A stretch of DNA of 35,352 bases from Robinsoniella peoriensis (lineage in GTDB: Bacteria; Bacillota; Clostridia; Lachnospirales; Lachnospiraceae): assembly GCF_000797495.1 (NCBI RefSeq), contig NZ_JTGN01000027.1, positions 23 through 35,374 on the forward strand. Reading direction: 5' to 3'. The notes under the pieces are model-generated. The model had not been told where the DNA came from. It ran no database searches and was given only the letters and a program-made list of their open reading frames with translations. The position numbers were made by a program, and so were the translations under genes. This document shows, piece by piece, positions 6,927 through 15,588 of the stretch; position 1 is the first letter of the stretch, and the number at the start of each line of letters is the position of its first letter.

Positions 6927-8630
6927 CATATGTCTGTACATTCCCTTTTGTTTCAGAAGCTCTTCGGGTGCACCCTGCTGCACAATTCGTCCGTTTTCCA
7001 GAACAACCACCTTGTCAGCACTGGCTACTGTACGCATCCGATGTGCAATAATTAAAACCGTTTTCTTGCGAATCAGCCTGGATAATGCATCCTGGACTGC
7101 ACTCTCGTTTTCCACATCCAGACTCGCCGTGGCTTCGTCCAGAAGGACTACAGGTGCATCCTTTAACAACGCCCTCGCTATGGAAATTCGCTGGCGTTCT
7201 CCTCCTGAAAGGGTAGAGCCATTTTCTCCGATTACTGTTTCATATCCATCTGTCAGGCGCATGATAAATTCATCACACTGCGCTGCCTTTGCTGCTTCGA
7301 TTACTTCTTCATCTGTGGCCCCCTTACGTCCGAGCCTGATATTTTCCATAATGGTATCCCGGAACAGGACAACGTCCTGAAATACAATCGCATAATATTT
7401 CAGTAAGGCTTCCGGATCTATTTCAGAAATATCTCTGCCACCTAATTTAATTTTTCCTTTATTCACATCCCAGAATCTGGCTGAAAGCTTTGCTGCTGTA
7501 GATTTTCCGCCGCCAGAGGGACCCACAAGAGCTGTGACCTCCCCCTGTCTTGCCATAAATGTCACATCCGATAGAACCCCTTCTCCGTCTCGATATGAAA
7601 AATCCACGTGTTCGAAACTGATGTCAAAGCCATTTGGTTTAAAATTTTCCGTTCCTGTCTGTACCGGCTCTTCCTGAATCGCACGCATACGGTTAATCTG
7701 AAGTTTTGCGTTAAAGGTTGCCGCCATATTCATAAGAACAATGCTAAGGGGATCATAAATTCGTGCAGCTGCAAACAGAAATCCAAGAAAATACAGTAGT
7801 GTAAGCTCTCCGCGTACGTAAAGGTCCGCCCCTGCCAGAACTGTTGTCGCCATTCCAATACGTAAAAATGCCTGCGCAGAACTTACAAAAGTGCCTGCCG
7901 CCAATTCTGACCGGATGGCTGATTTTTCTGCGGCTGCCGTTTTTTGCTCCAGCTCTTTTAAATAAACTTCCTGTTGATTGCAGGCCTTCAGATCACGATT
8001 GGTTTCCAATCCTTCCTGGATATAGTCAGTAACGGCACGTTTTGCCAGAATGTTTTTCGTACCATATGTATCCTGCAGCTTTTTGGAGCAAATCGTCAAA
8101 AGCAGCGCTGCCGGAACAACCCACAATACAGCCAGTGCCATTTTGGGATTAAAACAGAACATACTGATTCCTACAATAGTGGTGGAAATAACAGCCGCAA
8201 ACAACACTGGAATATAATGAGAAAACATCTGATCCAGACTGGAACAGTCTGCAATCATGGTTGCTGTCAGATCGCTTAAATCTCTTTTTCCAAAAAAGGA
8301 AAGCGGAAGCTTGCGCAGTGTTTCAGCCAGTGCAATTCTTCGGTTGGCACTCTCCTTATATACCGACAGATAAAGGGCCGCATATTGAATGTAATGAAGC
8401 ACAAACAATACAACCAGGATCACTGCCGCTATCCCGGTATAATACAGAATTTTTGCTCCTGTATTTTCTCCGTTGGGAATCGCTGCAAGCATATATTGGA
8501 TCACTGCCATAATGACGCCTACCGGAAGCATCAGACTGATGTTGCATACTACCGTCAGCAATACTGCCTTTACAAAGTCCTTTGCCCCCTGATGACTGAG
8601 TGCAAAAAGATGTTCAATTCTTGAAATCAT
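6885..8630 (-). CDS. ABC exporter half-transporter, second of a pair
   Basis: A fused membrane and ATPase subunit of about 581 residues. The N-terminal half carries about six membrane helices. The ATPase shows Walker A GPSGGGKST (about 370-378), signature LSGGERQR and Walker B VVLLDEAT. I choose the ATG at 8630, preceded by AAGGAG with 8-base spacing; it overlaps the upstream stop by four bases. With its neighbour it should form a heterodimer in the membrane. Such pairs under AraC-type control next to DtxR-like boxes recall siderophore-type transporters (YbtP/YbtQ group), but peptide or drug export is also possible. The canonical catalytic residues look intact here. Confidence 0.9.
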   Translation of the reverse strand: MISRIEHLFALSHQGAKDFVKAVLLTVVCNISLMLPVGVIMAVIQYMLAAIPNGENTGAKILYYTGIAAVILVVLFVLHYIQYAALYLSVYKESANRRIALAETLRKLPLSFFGKRDLSDLTATMIADCSSLDQMFSHYIPVLFAAVISTTIVGISMFCFNPKMALAVLWVVPAALLLTICSKKLQDTYGTKNILAKRAVTDYIQEGLETNRDLKACNQQEVYLKELEQKTAAAEKSAIRSELAAGTFVSSAQAFLRIGMATTVLAGADLYVRGELTLLYFLGFLFAAARIYDPLSIVLMNMAATFNAKLQINRMRAIQEEPVQTGTENFKPNGFDISFEHVDFSYRDGEGVLSDVTFMARQGEVTALVGPSGGGKSTAAKLSARFWDVNKGKIKLGGRDISEIDPEALLKYYAIVFQDVVLFRDTIMENIRLGRKGATDEEVIEAAKAAQCDEFIMRLTDGYETVIGENGSTLSGGERQRISIARALLKDAPVVLLDEATASLDVENESAVQDALSRLIRKKTVLIIAHRMRTVASADKVVVLENGRIVQQGAPEELLKQKGMYRHMVELQNKSMAWKLS

Positions 8631-10453
8631 AATGTGCTCTCCTTTCCAACCTTCCACTTTGCCGACTTCTGATAATCCCTCCACATTTTAGCATACAGTC
8701 CCTGTTTTTCCAAAAGTTCACCATGTGTTCCACACTCCGTAATCTTCCCATTATCCATAACAAGAATGTTATCTGCATTTTGAATCGTGGATAGTCTGTG
8801 GGCAATCATAAGTACCGTTTTCCCCCGAATCAACGACTCAAAGGCTTTTTGAATCTGTGCTTCATTTTCCGGGTCCGCAAATGCCGTTGCTTCATCCAGC
8901 ACAATAATTGGTGCATCCTTTAAAATGGCCCTGGCTAACGCAATTCTCTGTACCTCCCCGCCGGACAAATAAATTCCTTTCGTTCCCACAACCGTATCTA
9001 AGCCGTCCGGAAGTTTTTCAAGAATATCATCGCACTGTGCAGCATGGGCGGCACGGAGAACCTGCTCCCTGGATGCCTCCGGTTTTGCTGCCCTTATATT
9101 ATCAAGCAGGCTTTGTTTAAACAGCCGCGTATCCTGAAAGACAAAAGCAACCTGATCCATCAAAAGCCTGTTGTCTATTTCACGAACATCAACGCCGCCA
9201 ATCTTCACCTGCCCTTCCAATACATCCCAGAACCTGGGAATGAGACTGGCTGCTGTAGTTTTACCCCCACCGGAAGGCCCCACCAAAGCTACTGTCTGCC
9301 CCCCCGCCACACGAAAACTGATATGGGAAAGTGCAGGCCTTGTGGCTTTCGGATAAGTGAATGTGACATCCTTAAACTCAACCGTTCCATCGGAGGGTGC
9401 CGTGGTATATGTCGCATTTTTCAATGGTTCCTGGGATAAGACTTCCTCCATTTTAAATACAGCCTCATTTGCTTCCATGACAGACTGTGACGCATACATA
9501 ATCCGGTTAATCATATTTCCACAAGCCGGTGCAAACAAAGCATAGAAGATAAAATTGGGAATGACACCCCATCCGTCACTGACAGAAGCAATATAGAGCG
9601 CTGCAGGAATCAGGAGTAGAAATGTTCCGTTAATGGCACTTAAAAAACAAGTGTTGCCCATTTGGCAGCTCATAGCGTATTTGCCGGCAAGATCACTGTA
9701 GGACAAAATTGCTGCATAAAAGGCCTTGAAGGAATATACCGTCTGCTGAAATACCTTTACGACCGGAATACCTCTGACATATTCCACTGCTTCTCCACTC
9801 ATTTTTTCGATTTCCTGCTGATACCGGTGAAAAAAGTTTGCATTTTTTCCACTCATCATCATACCCATAGATGCCAGTGCCAGGACCATGGTGAAAAGGG
9901 ATAGTGCACCCATTCGCCAGTCAAACAGGAGCAAAAAAACAATTGCTGCCAGAGGTGTCACGACTGCGCCAACGGTATCAGGCATCTTATGCGCCAACAA
10001 ATCCTCTGTAAGCGCTGCATTATCATCTACCAGCTTGCGAAGCTTGCCAGACTGATTCCCGGTAAAAAAACCAAGAGGTAATTCCACCATATGCTGCATT
10101 GCTTTCATTCGCATGTTTCTTGCTGTGCGAAATGCAGAAATGTGGGTCATCATTAACGCTATAAAATACACTGCAAGATTTGCTACTGAAAACCATACTG
10201 CAAGCCATCCCCACTTAGCCAGATTATCTGCCGCCGCAAAATTGGGATATACCGCAAGCGCATCTCTTGCCACCAACCATACAAATACATACGGCATTAA
10301 GCCGATGACGGCTGCAGCCCCTGATAAAATGCAGCCCAGGATTGTCAGCCAGCGATAATTACCGGCATATTGAAGTAAAACAACAATACTGCTTTTCTTT
10401 TTCGTTTTCAATTTCTTTTTCCTCTCTTTCTTCCTTTCTTTAATCTCCCCCAC
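8627..10453 (-). CDS. ABC exporter half-transporter, first of a pair
   Basis: A fused membrane/ATPase protein of up to 608 residues with about six membrane helices. The ATPase carries GPSGGGKTT, the signature variant LSGGEVQR, and Walker B IIVLDEATAF. The sequence after Walker B reads AFADPENE where AxLDxxxE is usual, a mild deviation. The GTG at 10453 has no clear ribosome site; a TTG at 10411 preceded by GAGAGG gives a start (MKTKKKSS...) closer to relatives and is my preferred alternative. It lies about 130 bases downstream of an iron-box-like operator, with an ATPase remnant in between. The partner is the next gene, coupled by overlap. Confidence 0.88.
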   Translation of the reverse strand: MGEIKERKKERKKKLKTKKKSSIVVLLQYAGNYRWLTILGCILSGAAAVIGLMPYVFVWLVARDALAVYPNFAAADNLAKWGWLAVWFSVANLAVYFIALMMTHISAFRTARNMRMKAMQHMVELPLGFFTGNQSGKLRKLVDDNAALTEDLLAHKMPDTVGAVVTPLAAIVFLLLFDWRMGALSLFTMVLALASMGMMMSGKNANFFHRYQQEIEKMSGEAVEYVRGIPVVKVFQQTVYSFKAFYAAILSYSDLAGKYAMSCQMGNTCFLSAINGTFLLLIPAALYIASVSDGWGVIPNFIFYALFAPACGNMINRIMYASQSVMEANEAVFKMEEVLSQEPLKNATYTTAPSDGTVEFKDVTFTYPKATRPALSHISFRVAGGQTVALVGPSGGGKTTAASLIPRFWDVLEGQVKIGGVDVREIDNRLLMDQVAFVFQDTRLFKQSLLDNIRAAKPEASREQVLRAAHAAQCDDILEKLPDGLDTVVGTKGIYLSGGEVQRIALARAILKDAPIIVLDEATAFADPENEAQIQKAFESLIRGKTVLMIAHRLSTIQNADNILVMDNGKITECGTHGELLEKQGLYAKMWRDYQKSAKWKVGKESTL

Positions 10454-10470
10454 AAAGAGGAGCTGAACAC

Positions 10471-10584
10471 TTACACTTTTCCATATTTCAAATGCAGCAC
10501 ATGGGTGCAGCTTCCCACAACCAGCTCCAGGTCATGGGTAATCACAAAATCCACACACGCATTCTCCTGATTTTCCCCCAGCAT
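10471..10584 (-). pseudogene. C-terminal remnant of an ABC (ECF/CbiO-like) ATPase
   Basis: The last 37 codons of an ATPase survive here. VDFVITHDLELV is the H-loop strand (switch His) that normally follows Walker B by about 30 residues, and HLKYGKV resembles the family's usual end. There is no Walker A, signature or Walker B upstream. The frame is closed by a TAG just before it, and the fragment begins directly after the iron-box-like operator. A larger gene, possibly with further genes (an ECF-type importer), has been deleted between the operator and this tail. Confidence 0.75.
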
Positions 10585-10604
10585 AGTTAGCTTTACCTAA
10601 CCAA
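10582..10604. promoter_or_regulatory. DtxR-like iron box upstream of the ABC exporter pair
   Basis: GTTAGCTTTACCTAAC (10586-10601) is a dyad GTTAG-N6-CTAAC. It contains AGCTTTACCTAA, which matches the half of the diphtheria tox operator as I recall it. A TATTAT -10 candidate (10604-10609, minus strand) abuts it. A near copy lies at the AraC promoter (11717-11732). Inference: iron- or manganese-dependent repression of the exporter operon. Confidence 0.6.
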
Positions 10605-10656
10605 TAATACAAAATTGAGGAATATTCTTCCACTCTGTTTAGTCAAAATACTCCAT

Positions 10657-11715
10657 TTAGCCATTTTTTCTATATTTAATTGGTGTTAAACCGTAGATAC
10701 TTGAAAAAGCTGCTGAAAACTTACTTGGATTCTCGTACCCGATTGCGTTTCCTATATCCGCTATGGATTCATTTGTTGTTTTCAGCCTTTTAGCGGCCCA
10801 TTCCATGCGGCATCCTTTTAAGAATTCATAAGGACTGCAACCATAAATGACTTTAAAATTATCCTTAAGTCCTGTCTCCGATATATGGAAATGTGCAGCC
10901 AGCTCCCTAATGGTAAAATGCTTCTGCATATTCTTTTCTATATAGTTTTTGATCTGACTGATTGTTTCTGTTTTCTTATCTGTAACGACATGATATTTCT
11001 TCTGTCTGGCTCCTTCATAATGGACAAATTCTGTCAGCAAGTGTAGAACATGTATTTTCATATGAATATAGTCGCCCTCTCTGGATGCTTCATACAATGC
11101 TTCAAGGACTTTTTTGATATGACCGTCACAAACAAATCGTTCAAATCGTTTACCCTGAAGGTGCGTTTTAAAAAGTTCGTTAATATCAATCGCAAACAAT
11201 CCGAGAAAGTCAATTGCTTCTCCTCCTATCATCTGCGGATAAAAAATGATATTGATTCCCTGAAAATATCCCATGGGTGTATGAGAATCAAAACTCTGAT
11301 ACGTATTTGTCATCATGGAAATTTCACCCTCAGAAAGTCTAAGAAACCGATGCCCGTCAATCCTGCTTTCATAAACACCTTTATGGGAATATGCAATCTG
11401 ATAATAATTGCATTCATTCACCTTTCCATAAAAATGTTCATGTGTCTGATAATCTGTGCAAAAAATCTCAACTCCCGGCAAAATCATATAAGCTGTTATA
11501 TGTACTTTGTTTTTCGGTTCATTTATGCTATATTCTTGAATCAATTCGTTTACTTCCCTTTTTGAAAAGCCAAATCCTCTAAAATCCATCCGTACCGATG
11601 ATAAATCTATTCCGTTCAATACTTCACCTTCTTTTACTTTTATACATAGAATATCATTACCTATCCCCATATCATATTTCAAAGCAGATATATGATGCTT
11701 GGTTATAGCCCACAT
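10657..11715 (-). CDS. AraC-family transcriptional regulator
   Basis: Up to 352 residues, with a C-terminal double helix-turn-helix of AraC type. FTIRELAAHFHISETGLKDN is the first motif and ESIADIGNAIGYENPSKFSAAF the second, ending GLTPIKYRK. The N-terminal 240 residues form a ligand or cofactor domain of the PchR/YbtA-like kind. The ATG at 11715 overlaps the operator and has no ribosome site; a TTG at about 11616 preceded by GAAGGTG is a better start. It reads in the same direction as the downstream ABC pair and probably activates it, as YbtA/PchR regulators do with siderophore transport genes. The iron box at its promoter supports this, by inference. Confidence 0.85.
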   Translation of the reverse strand: MWAITKHHISALKYDMGIGNDILCIKVKEGEVLNGIDLSSVRMDFRGFGFSKREVNELIQEYSINEPKNKVHITAYMILPGVEIFCTDYQTHEHFYGKVNECNYYQIAYSHKGVYESRIDGHRFLRLSEGEISMMTNTYQSFDSHTPMGYFQGINIIFYPQMIGGEAIDFLGLFAIDINELFKTHLQGKRFERFVCDGHIKKVLEALYEASREGDYIHMKIHVLHLLTEFVHYEGARQKKYHVVTDKKTETISQIKNYIEKNMQKHFTIRELAAHFHISETGLKDNFKVIYGCSPYEFLKGCRMEWAAKRLKTTNESIADIGNAIGYENPSKFSAAFSSIYGLTPIKYRKNG

Positions 11716-11716
11716 A

Positions 11717-11764
11717 GTTAGCTATATCTAACCGCATTTTATCAGCTTTTCTTTTTATAAGCAA
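11717..11764 (-). promoter_or_regulatory. AraC-gene promoter with iron-box operator
   Basis: TTGCTT (11759-11764), a 17-base spacer and TAAAAT (11736-11741) read on the minus strand. The dyad GTTAG-CTATAT-CTAAC (11717-11732) covers the expected transcription start. It shares 17 of 19 positions with the box at 10582-10602, including AGCTAACTATG, so one repressor probably controls both. Confidence 0.6.
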
Positions 11765-11863
11765 GCATATATTTGAGTTTCCCCAAACTTTCCGGCAGCC
11801 GGGCTCCAAGCTGAAATACCTGCCATTCTGGAAATACTTTCTAACAAATAAATACGTTAATTC

Positions 11864-11910
11864 AAAAAACGCCTGTTTCATGATATAAACTATCATGAAC
11901 AGGCGTTTTT
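11864..11910 (-). terminator. Terminator of the pxp/acc operon
   Basis: AAAAACGCCTGTTTCATGAT and ATCATGAACAGGCGTTTTT form a long stem with one bulge and a T-tract in minus-strand reading, 35 bases after the pxpA stop. It may also work in the other direction. It is closely similar to the hairpin at 6678-6726. Confidence 0.85.
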
Positions 11911-11941
11911 ACAACAATTTCCAATAAATATTCTATAGATC

Positions 11942-12709
11942 TTACACGATCTCATCCAGCGGGCAGATTTCCACGCCTTCATCTATCAGTGTTTTACGGA
12001 TCTTTTCTACAAATGCCAGAGCTTTTTCGCCATCTCCGTGCACACACACTGAATCTGCTTTAATCGGTATATCTTTTCCGGTAATCGCAGTAACCTTTCC
12101 TTCTTTTACCATACGGACAACTCTTGCTATCGCTTCTTCTTCGTCCGTAATCATAGAGCCTTCTTTTCTCCGGTTAACCAGAGTTCCGTCTTCTTCATAA
12201 GCACGGTCTGCAAATACTTCCAGTGCAGTACGAAGCCCACAGTCGGCAGCTGCCTTTGCCAGCTCTCCGCCGGATAACGCCAAAACTATCAGATTCTTGT
12301 CAAATTCATAAATTGCCTCACAGATACCCTTTGCAAGTTCATAATCCTTTGCTGCCATATTATAAAGGGCTCCATGCGGTTTTACATGCTGCAGGCTGAT
12401 ACCCTGTGCTTTACAGATTCCGGCCAATGCTCCGATCTGATAAAGCGTATAGGCTTTTGCTTCCCCTGGTGTGATGTCCATAACGCGTCTGCCAAATCCC
12501 ATAAGATCCGGCAGTCCCGGATGCGCACCTACCCGCACCCCTTCTTTTTTCGCAATCGCTGCTGTCTTTTCCATAACAACCGGATCAGAAGCATGATATC
12601 CGCATGCCACATTTGCGGATGTGATAAATGGAATCACACGGTCATCCATTCCAATTGTATAGTGTCCGAAGCTTTCGCCAAGGTCGCTGTTTAAATCCAC
12701 TTTATACAT
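11942..12709 (-). CDS. pxpA: 5-oxoprolinase subunit A (LamB/YcsF family)
   Basis: A 255-residue cytosolic protein of the LamB/YcsF family, normal length. Conserved motifs visible: DLNSDLGES at the N-terminus, SANVACGYHASDP, VRVGAHPGLPDLMGFGRR and HVKPHGALYN. PxpA works with PxpB and PxpC in ATP-dependent hydrolysis of 5-oxoproline (pyroglutamate) to glutamate. AAGGAG precedes the ATG by 8 bases. It is the last gene of a six-gene operon that also holds biotin carboxylase and carrier genes. PxpB and PxpC are homologous to the AHS1/AHS2 domains of urea carboxylase. The call is firm for family; the exact substrate in this operon is inferred. Confidence 0.93.
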   Translation of the reverse strand: MYKVDLNSDLGESFGHYTIGMDDRVIPFITSANVACGYHASDPVVMEKTAAIAKKEGVRVGAHPGLPDLMGFGRRVMDITPGEAKAYTLYQIGALAGICKAQGISLQHVKPHGALYNMAAKDYELAKGICEAIYEFDKNLIVLALSGGELAKAAADCGLRTALEVFADRAYEEDGTLVNRRKEGSMITDEEEAIARVVRMVKEGKVTAITGKDIPIKADSVCVHGDGEKALAFVEKIRKTLIDEGVEICPLDEIV

Positions 12710-12757
12710 AGGAAACTCCTTTCATCTCACTTTATGAATATTTAGATATATCATTTT

Positions 12758-14104
12758 CTAACTCAGTTTCATCAACTGTTCAATAAATCCGGTATCGGCT
12801 TTTCCCTCACAAAATGTAGGGTGCTTCAGGATCTGATACTGAAAATCAATGTTTGTCTCGATTCCCATAATCACCATTTCATCCAACGCGGAACGCATCT
12901 TCTGTAATGCTGCTTCTCTGTCCGGTGCGTGGACAATAACTTTTGCAATCATAGAATCATATTCGGATGGAATGCGGTACCCGGTATAAAGCCCGGTATC
13001 CACACGCACTCCATTTCCTGCCGGAAGATGCATATGTTTAATCACACCCGGACTTGGCATAAAGTTTTTCTCCGGAATCTCGGCATTTATACGGCATTCA
13101 ATAGCATGTCCGCGAAGAATAATGTCACTTTGGTTAAAACTCAATTTTTCACCCATAGCAATACGGATCTGTTCTATAATTAAATCCGTACCGGTAACCA
13201 TCTCTGTAACACCATGTTCTACCTGGATACGGGTATTCATTTCCATAAAGAAAAAGTTGCCTTTTGGATCTACAATAAACTCTATCGTTCCGGCATTTGT
13301 GTAATTTACGGTCTTCGCTGCCAGTATTGCATAGCGGTTCATTTCCTCCCGCATTTCCTCTGAAATAGCAGGTGATGGCGATTCCTCAATCAATTTCTGG
13401 TGATTTCTCTGCACCGAACAGTCACGCTCTCCCAGAGCTACTACATTTGCATATGCATCTGCAATAATCTGTATCTCCACATGCCTTGGATTCTCAATAA
13501 AACGCTCAATGTACATGGTATCATCACCAAAAGCATTGGCTGATTCCCGCTGCGCCATATTAAACTGAAACTCAAATTCATCTTCATTTTTTGCAACACG
13601 CATACCTTTACCGCCGCCGCCGGAAGATGCCTTAATCATAACCGGATACCCGATTTCTTTTGCAATCTTTGCACCCGCCTCAGCCTCATAGACCGGTTCT
13701 TTTGTTCCCGGAACAACCGGTACGCCTGCATCCATCATTGTCTTTCTGGCATGGGATTTATTGCCCATACTGTCAATTACATCAGCGGATGGACCGATGA
13801 ACGTGATTCCATTCTCATCACACATCCGCACAAAATCACTGTTCTCAGATAAAAATCCAAATCCCGGGTGTATAGCATCAGCAGCCATATTATTTGCCGC
13901 ACTGATAATGCGTTCCATATTTAAATAACTGTTCTTTGCAGGACCCTCGCCAATACAGATACGCTGGTCTGCCAGCTGTACATGAAGGCTGTCTTTGTCC
14001 TCTTTGGAATATATCGCTACACTGCGAATGCCCAGGTTACGGCATGCGCGGATAATTCGAACTGCTATCTCACCCCGATTGGCTATTAATATTTTTTTAA
14101 ACAC
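12758..14104 (-). CDS. accC: Biotin carboxylase subunit
   Basis: A 448-residue ATP-grasp enzyme that carboxylates the biotin of a carrier protein with bicarbonate and ATP. Visible are the N-terminal ILIANRGEIAVRIIRA, HPGFGFLSEN, the glycine loop SSGGGGKGMRVA, EMNTRIQVEH and HAIECRINAE, all complete and at full length. GTG start at 14104 with GGGAGG upstream. It follows accB in the operon as in acetyl-CoA carboxylase operons, but no carboxyltransferase genes (accD/accA) are present. Instead pxpB/pxpC lie upstream, whose homologues form the carboxyltransferase-like part of urea carboxylase. The protein may therefore serve an oxoproline-related reaction; the alternative is a second acetyl-CoA carboxylase component. 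Confidence 0.93.
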   Translation of the reverse strand: MFKKILIANRGEIAVRIIRACRNLGIRSVAIYSKEDKDSLHVQLADQRICIGEGPAKNSYLNMERIISAANNMAADAIHPGFGFLSENSDFVRMCDENGITFIGPSADVIDSMGNKSHARKTMMDAGVPVVPGTKEPVYEAEAGAKIAKEIGYPVMIKASSGGGGKGMRVAKNEDEFEFQFNMAQRESANAFGDDTMYIERFIENPRHVEIQIIADAYANVVALGERDCSVQRNHQKLIEESPSPAISEEMREEMNRYAILAAKTVNYTNAGTIEFIVDPKGNFFFMEMNTRIQVEHGVTEMVTGTDLIIEQIRIAMGEKLSFNQSDIILRGHAIECRINAEIPEKNFMPSPGVIKHMHLPAGNGVRVDTGLYTGYRIPSEYDSMIAKVIVHAPDREAALQKMRSALDEMVIMGIETNIDFQYQILKHPTFCEGKADTGFIEQLMKLS

Positions 14105-14125
14105 AGTCCAATCCTCCCTTTATGC

Positions 14126-14551
14126 CTATAATTTGTTTACGCGAAACAGCGGCTGTCCATATTCTACTTTTTGTTCATTGCTTACCAGAACAGCTTCAAT
14201 TTCACAGTCAAAATCGCTTTCAATCTCATTCATCAGCTTCATCGCTTCCAGTATGCAGACAGTCTGTCCGCCCTTTACCACATCACCTACTTTAACAAAT
14301 GCCGGTTCATCGGGTGATGCCGCCGCATAAAAAGTTCCTACAATAGGAGATGTTATAAAACACTGCTCTTCTTCTTCCACTGGATTACCTTCCTCCTGAG
14401 CTGAAGTATTAACAGTCATGCCTTCTGCTGCTCCAGGAGCATACTTAATCTTGCTCATAGAAATCTTTACGTCTCCTTCTTTGATGGAAAACGTTGTCAA
14501 AGATGACTTTTCAATTATTTTTATCAATCCCTCTATCTTTTCTAAATCCAT
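14126..14551 (-). CDS. accB: Biotin carboxyl carrier protein
   Basis: A 141-residue carrier. The N-terminal 35 residues are the typical AccB helix region (LIKIIEKSSLTTFSIKEGDVKI), followed by an acidic linker. The C-terminal biotinyl domain has the biotinylation motif EAMKLMNEI, where the Lys is modified. AGAGG precedes the ATG. It sits between pxpC and accC with short gaps, so carrier and carboxylase are made together with PxpB/PxpC. The partner carboxyltransferase is not encoded nearby. Confidence 0.93.
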   Translation of the reverse strand: MDLEKIEGLIKIIEKSSLTTFSIKEGDVKISMSKIKYAPGAAEGMTVNTSAQEEGNPVEEEEQCFITSPIVGTFYAAASPDEPAFVKVGDVVKGGQTVCILEAMKLMNEIESDFDCEIEAVLVSNEQKVEYGQPLFRVNKL

Positions 14552-14582
14552 TTAAATACCTCTCTTTCTTATCTGCTTTTAT

Positions 14583-15587
14583 CTATGAAAAGAGTTTTTC
14601 CAACCGCTTGGCAACCAGACGGCAGTCCAAAACTTCTTTACAGGGCCTGTGTATTTCTTTTCGGAAATCATCCATTTCTCTTATCTCATCCAGATAAAGA
14701 CTCTGGGCTTCTGTAACAGTAATTGCCTGAAACCGTATCTTATGATCTGTCTTTCTCTGTACCAGCTTCGGGATATCCACTGATGCAACGGTTGCGATCT
14801 TGGCATAACCCCCGGTAGTCTGTCTGTCAGACAACATAATAATCGGCTTTCCATGGGACGGAACCTGTACAGATCCCATTGTAATACCATCTGAAATAAT
14901 ATCCGCCGTATCTTTATAAGCTACAAAAGGACCTTCCAGCCGGCATCCCATACGGTCAAAGTCACTGGTTACCTCATATTCACTGCCCAGAAAGCTTTCC
15001 ATCCCCTGCTTTGTGAAATGACTGTCCTGGGGTCCTAACACCACTCTCAGCGTAGCATCCTCCTGGTCAAATTCATCCAGATCCAGATTTCTGGATAAAA
15101 AGTATGGCAGATATCTCCTTTTTATACGGAATCCCACATAATCACCCGCCTGAAGTTTTCTTCCTTTATATCCCCCTACCCTGCTTCTGATATTGGTGGA
15201 GCGGCTTCCCATGATAACAGGGATATCCAGATAGCTTGAAAACGCAATATATGCCCTGCTGCCTGTTCTGGCACTCTGGAATTCCAGTATATCACCCTTA
15301 TTCATGTAAATCGCCGTATACATTGGCGCCGGTTTTTTATTAATCATCGGCTGGAAATCCCCTCCGGTAATGGCAATAATCGTTGCGGATGTGAATTCCA
15401 ATGTAGGACCAATCAAAGTGATCTCAAGCGCCGCTTCATTTTCCGGATTGTCTAAAAGCAGATTTGCAATCTTAAAGGAACGTACATCCATTACTCCTGA
15501 CACACCAAATCCCTGACTCTGGTAACCTGTTCTTCCTAAATCCTGTACCGTTGTCAGCATGCCTCCTTTTAATACGCGAAATCCCAT
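14583..15587 (-). CDS. pxpC: 5-oxoprolinase subunit C (biotin-dependent carboxyltransferase-like, KipA family)
   Basis: About 334 residues from the ATG at 15587, which has AAGGAGG upstream overlapping the end of pxpB; an ATG 18 bases earlier lacks a ribosome site. AHS2/KipA-family features are GGMLTTVQDLGRTGYQ at the N-terminus, the GVMD and EITLIGP segments, and the C-terminal SDRQTTGGYAKIATV. The family is the second half of the 5-oxoprolinase PxpBC subcomplex and is homologous to a domain of urea carboxylase. Adjacent pxpB and accB/accC support a shared enzyme. Confidence 0.92.
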   Translation of the reverse strand: MGFRVLKGGMLTTVQDLGRTGYQSQGFGVSGVMDVRSFKIANLLLDNPENEAALEITLIGPTLEFTSATIIAITGGDFQPMINKKPAPMYTAIYMNKGDILEFQSARTGSRAYIAFSSYLDIPVIMGSRSTNIRSRVGGYKGRKLQAGDYVGFRIKRRYLPYFLSRNLDLDEFDQEDATLRVVLGPQDSHFTKQGMESFLGSEYEVTSDFDRMGCRLEGPFVAYKDTADIISDGITMGSVQVPSHGKPIIMLSDRQTTGGYAKIATVASVDIPKLVQRKTDHKIRFQAITVTEAQSLYLDEIREMDDFRKEIHRPCKEVLDCRLVAKRLEKLFS

Positions 15588-15588
15588 C

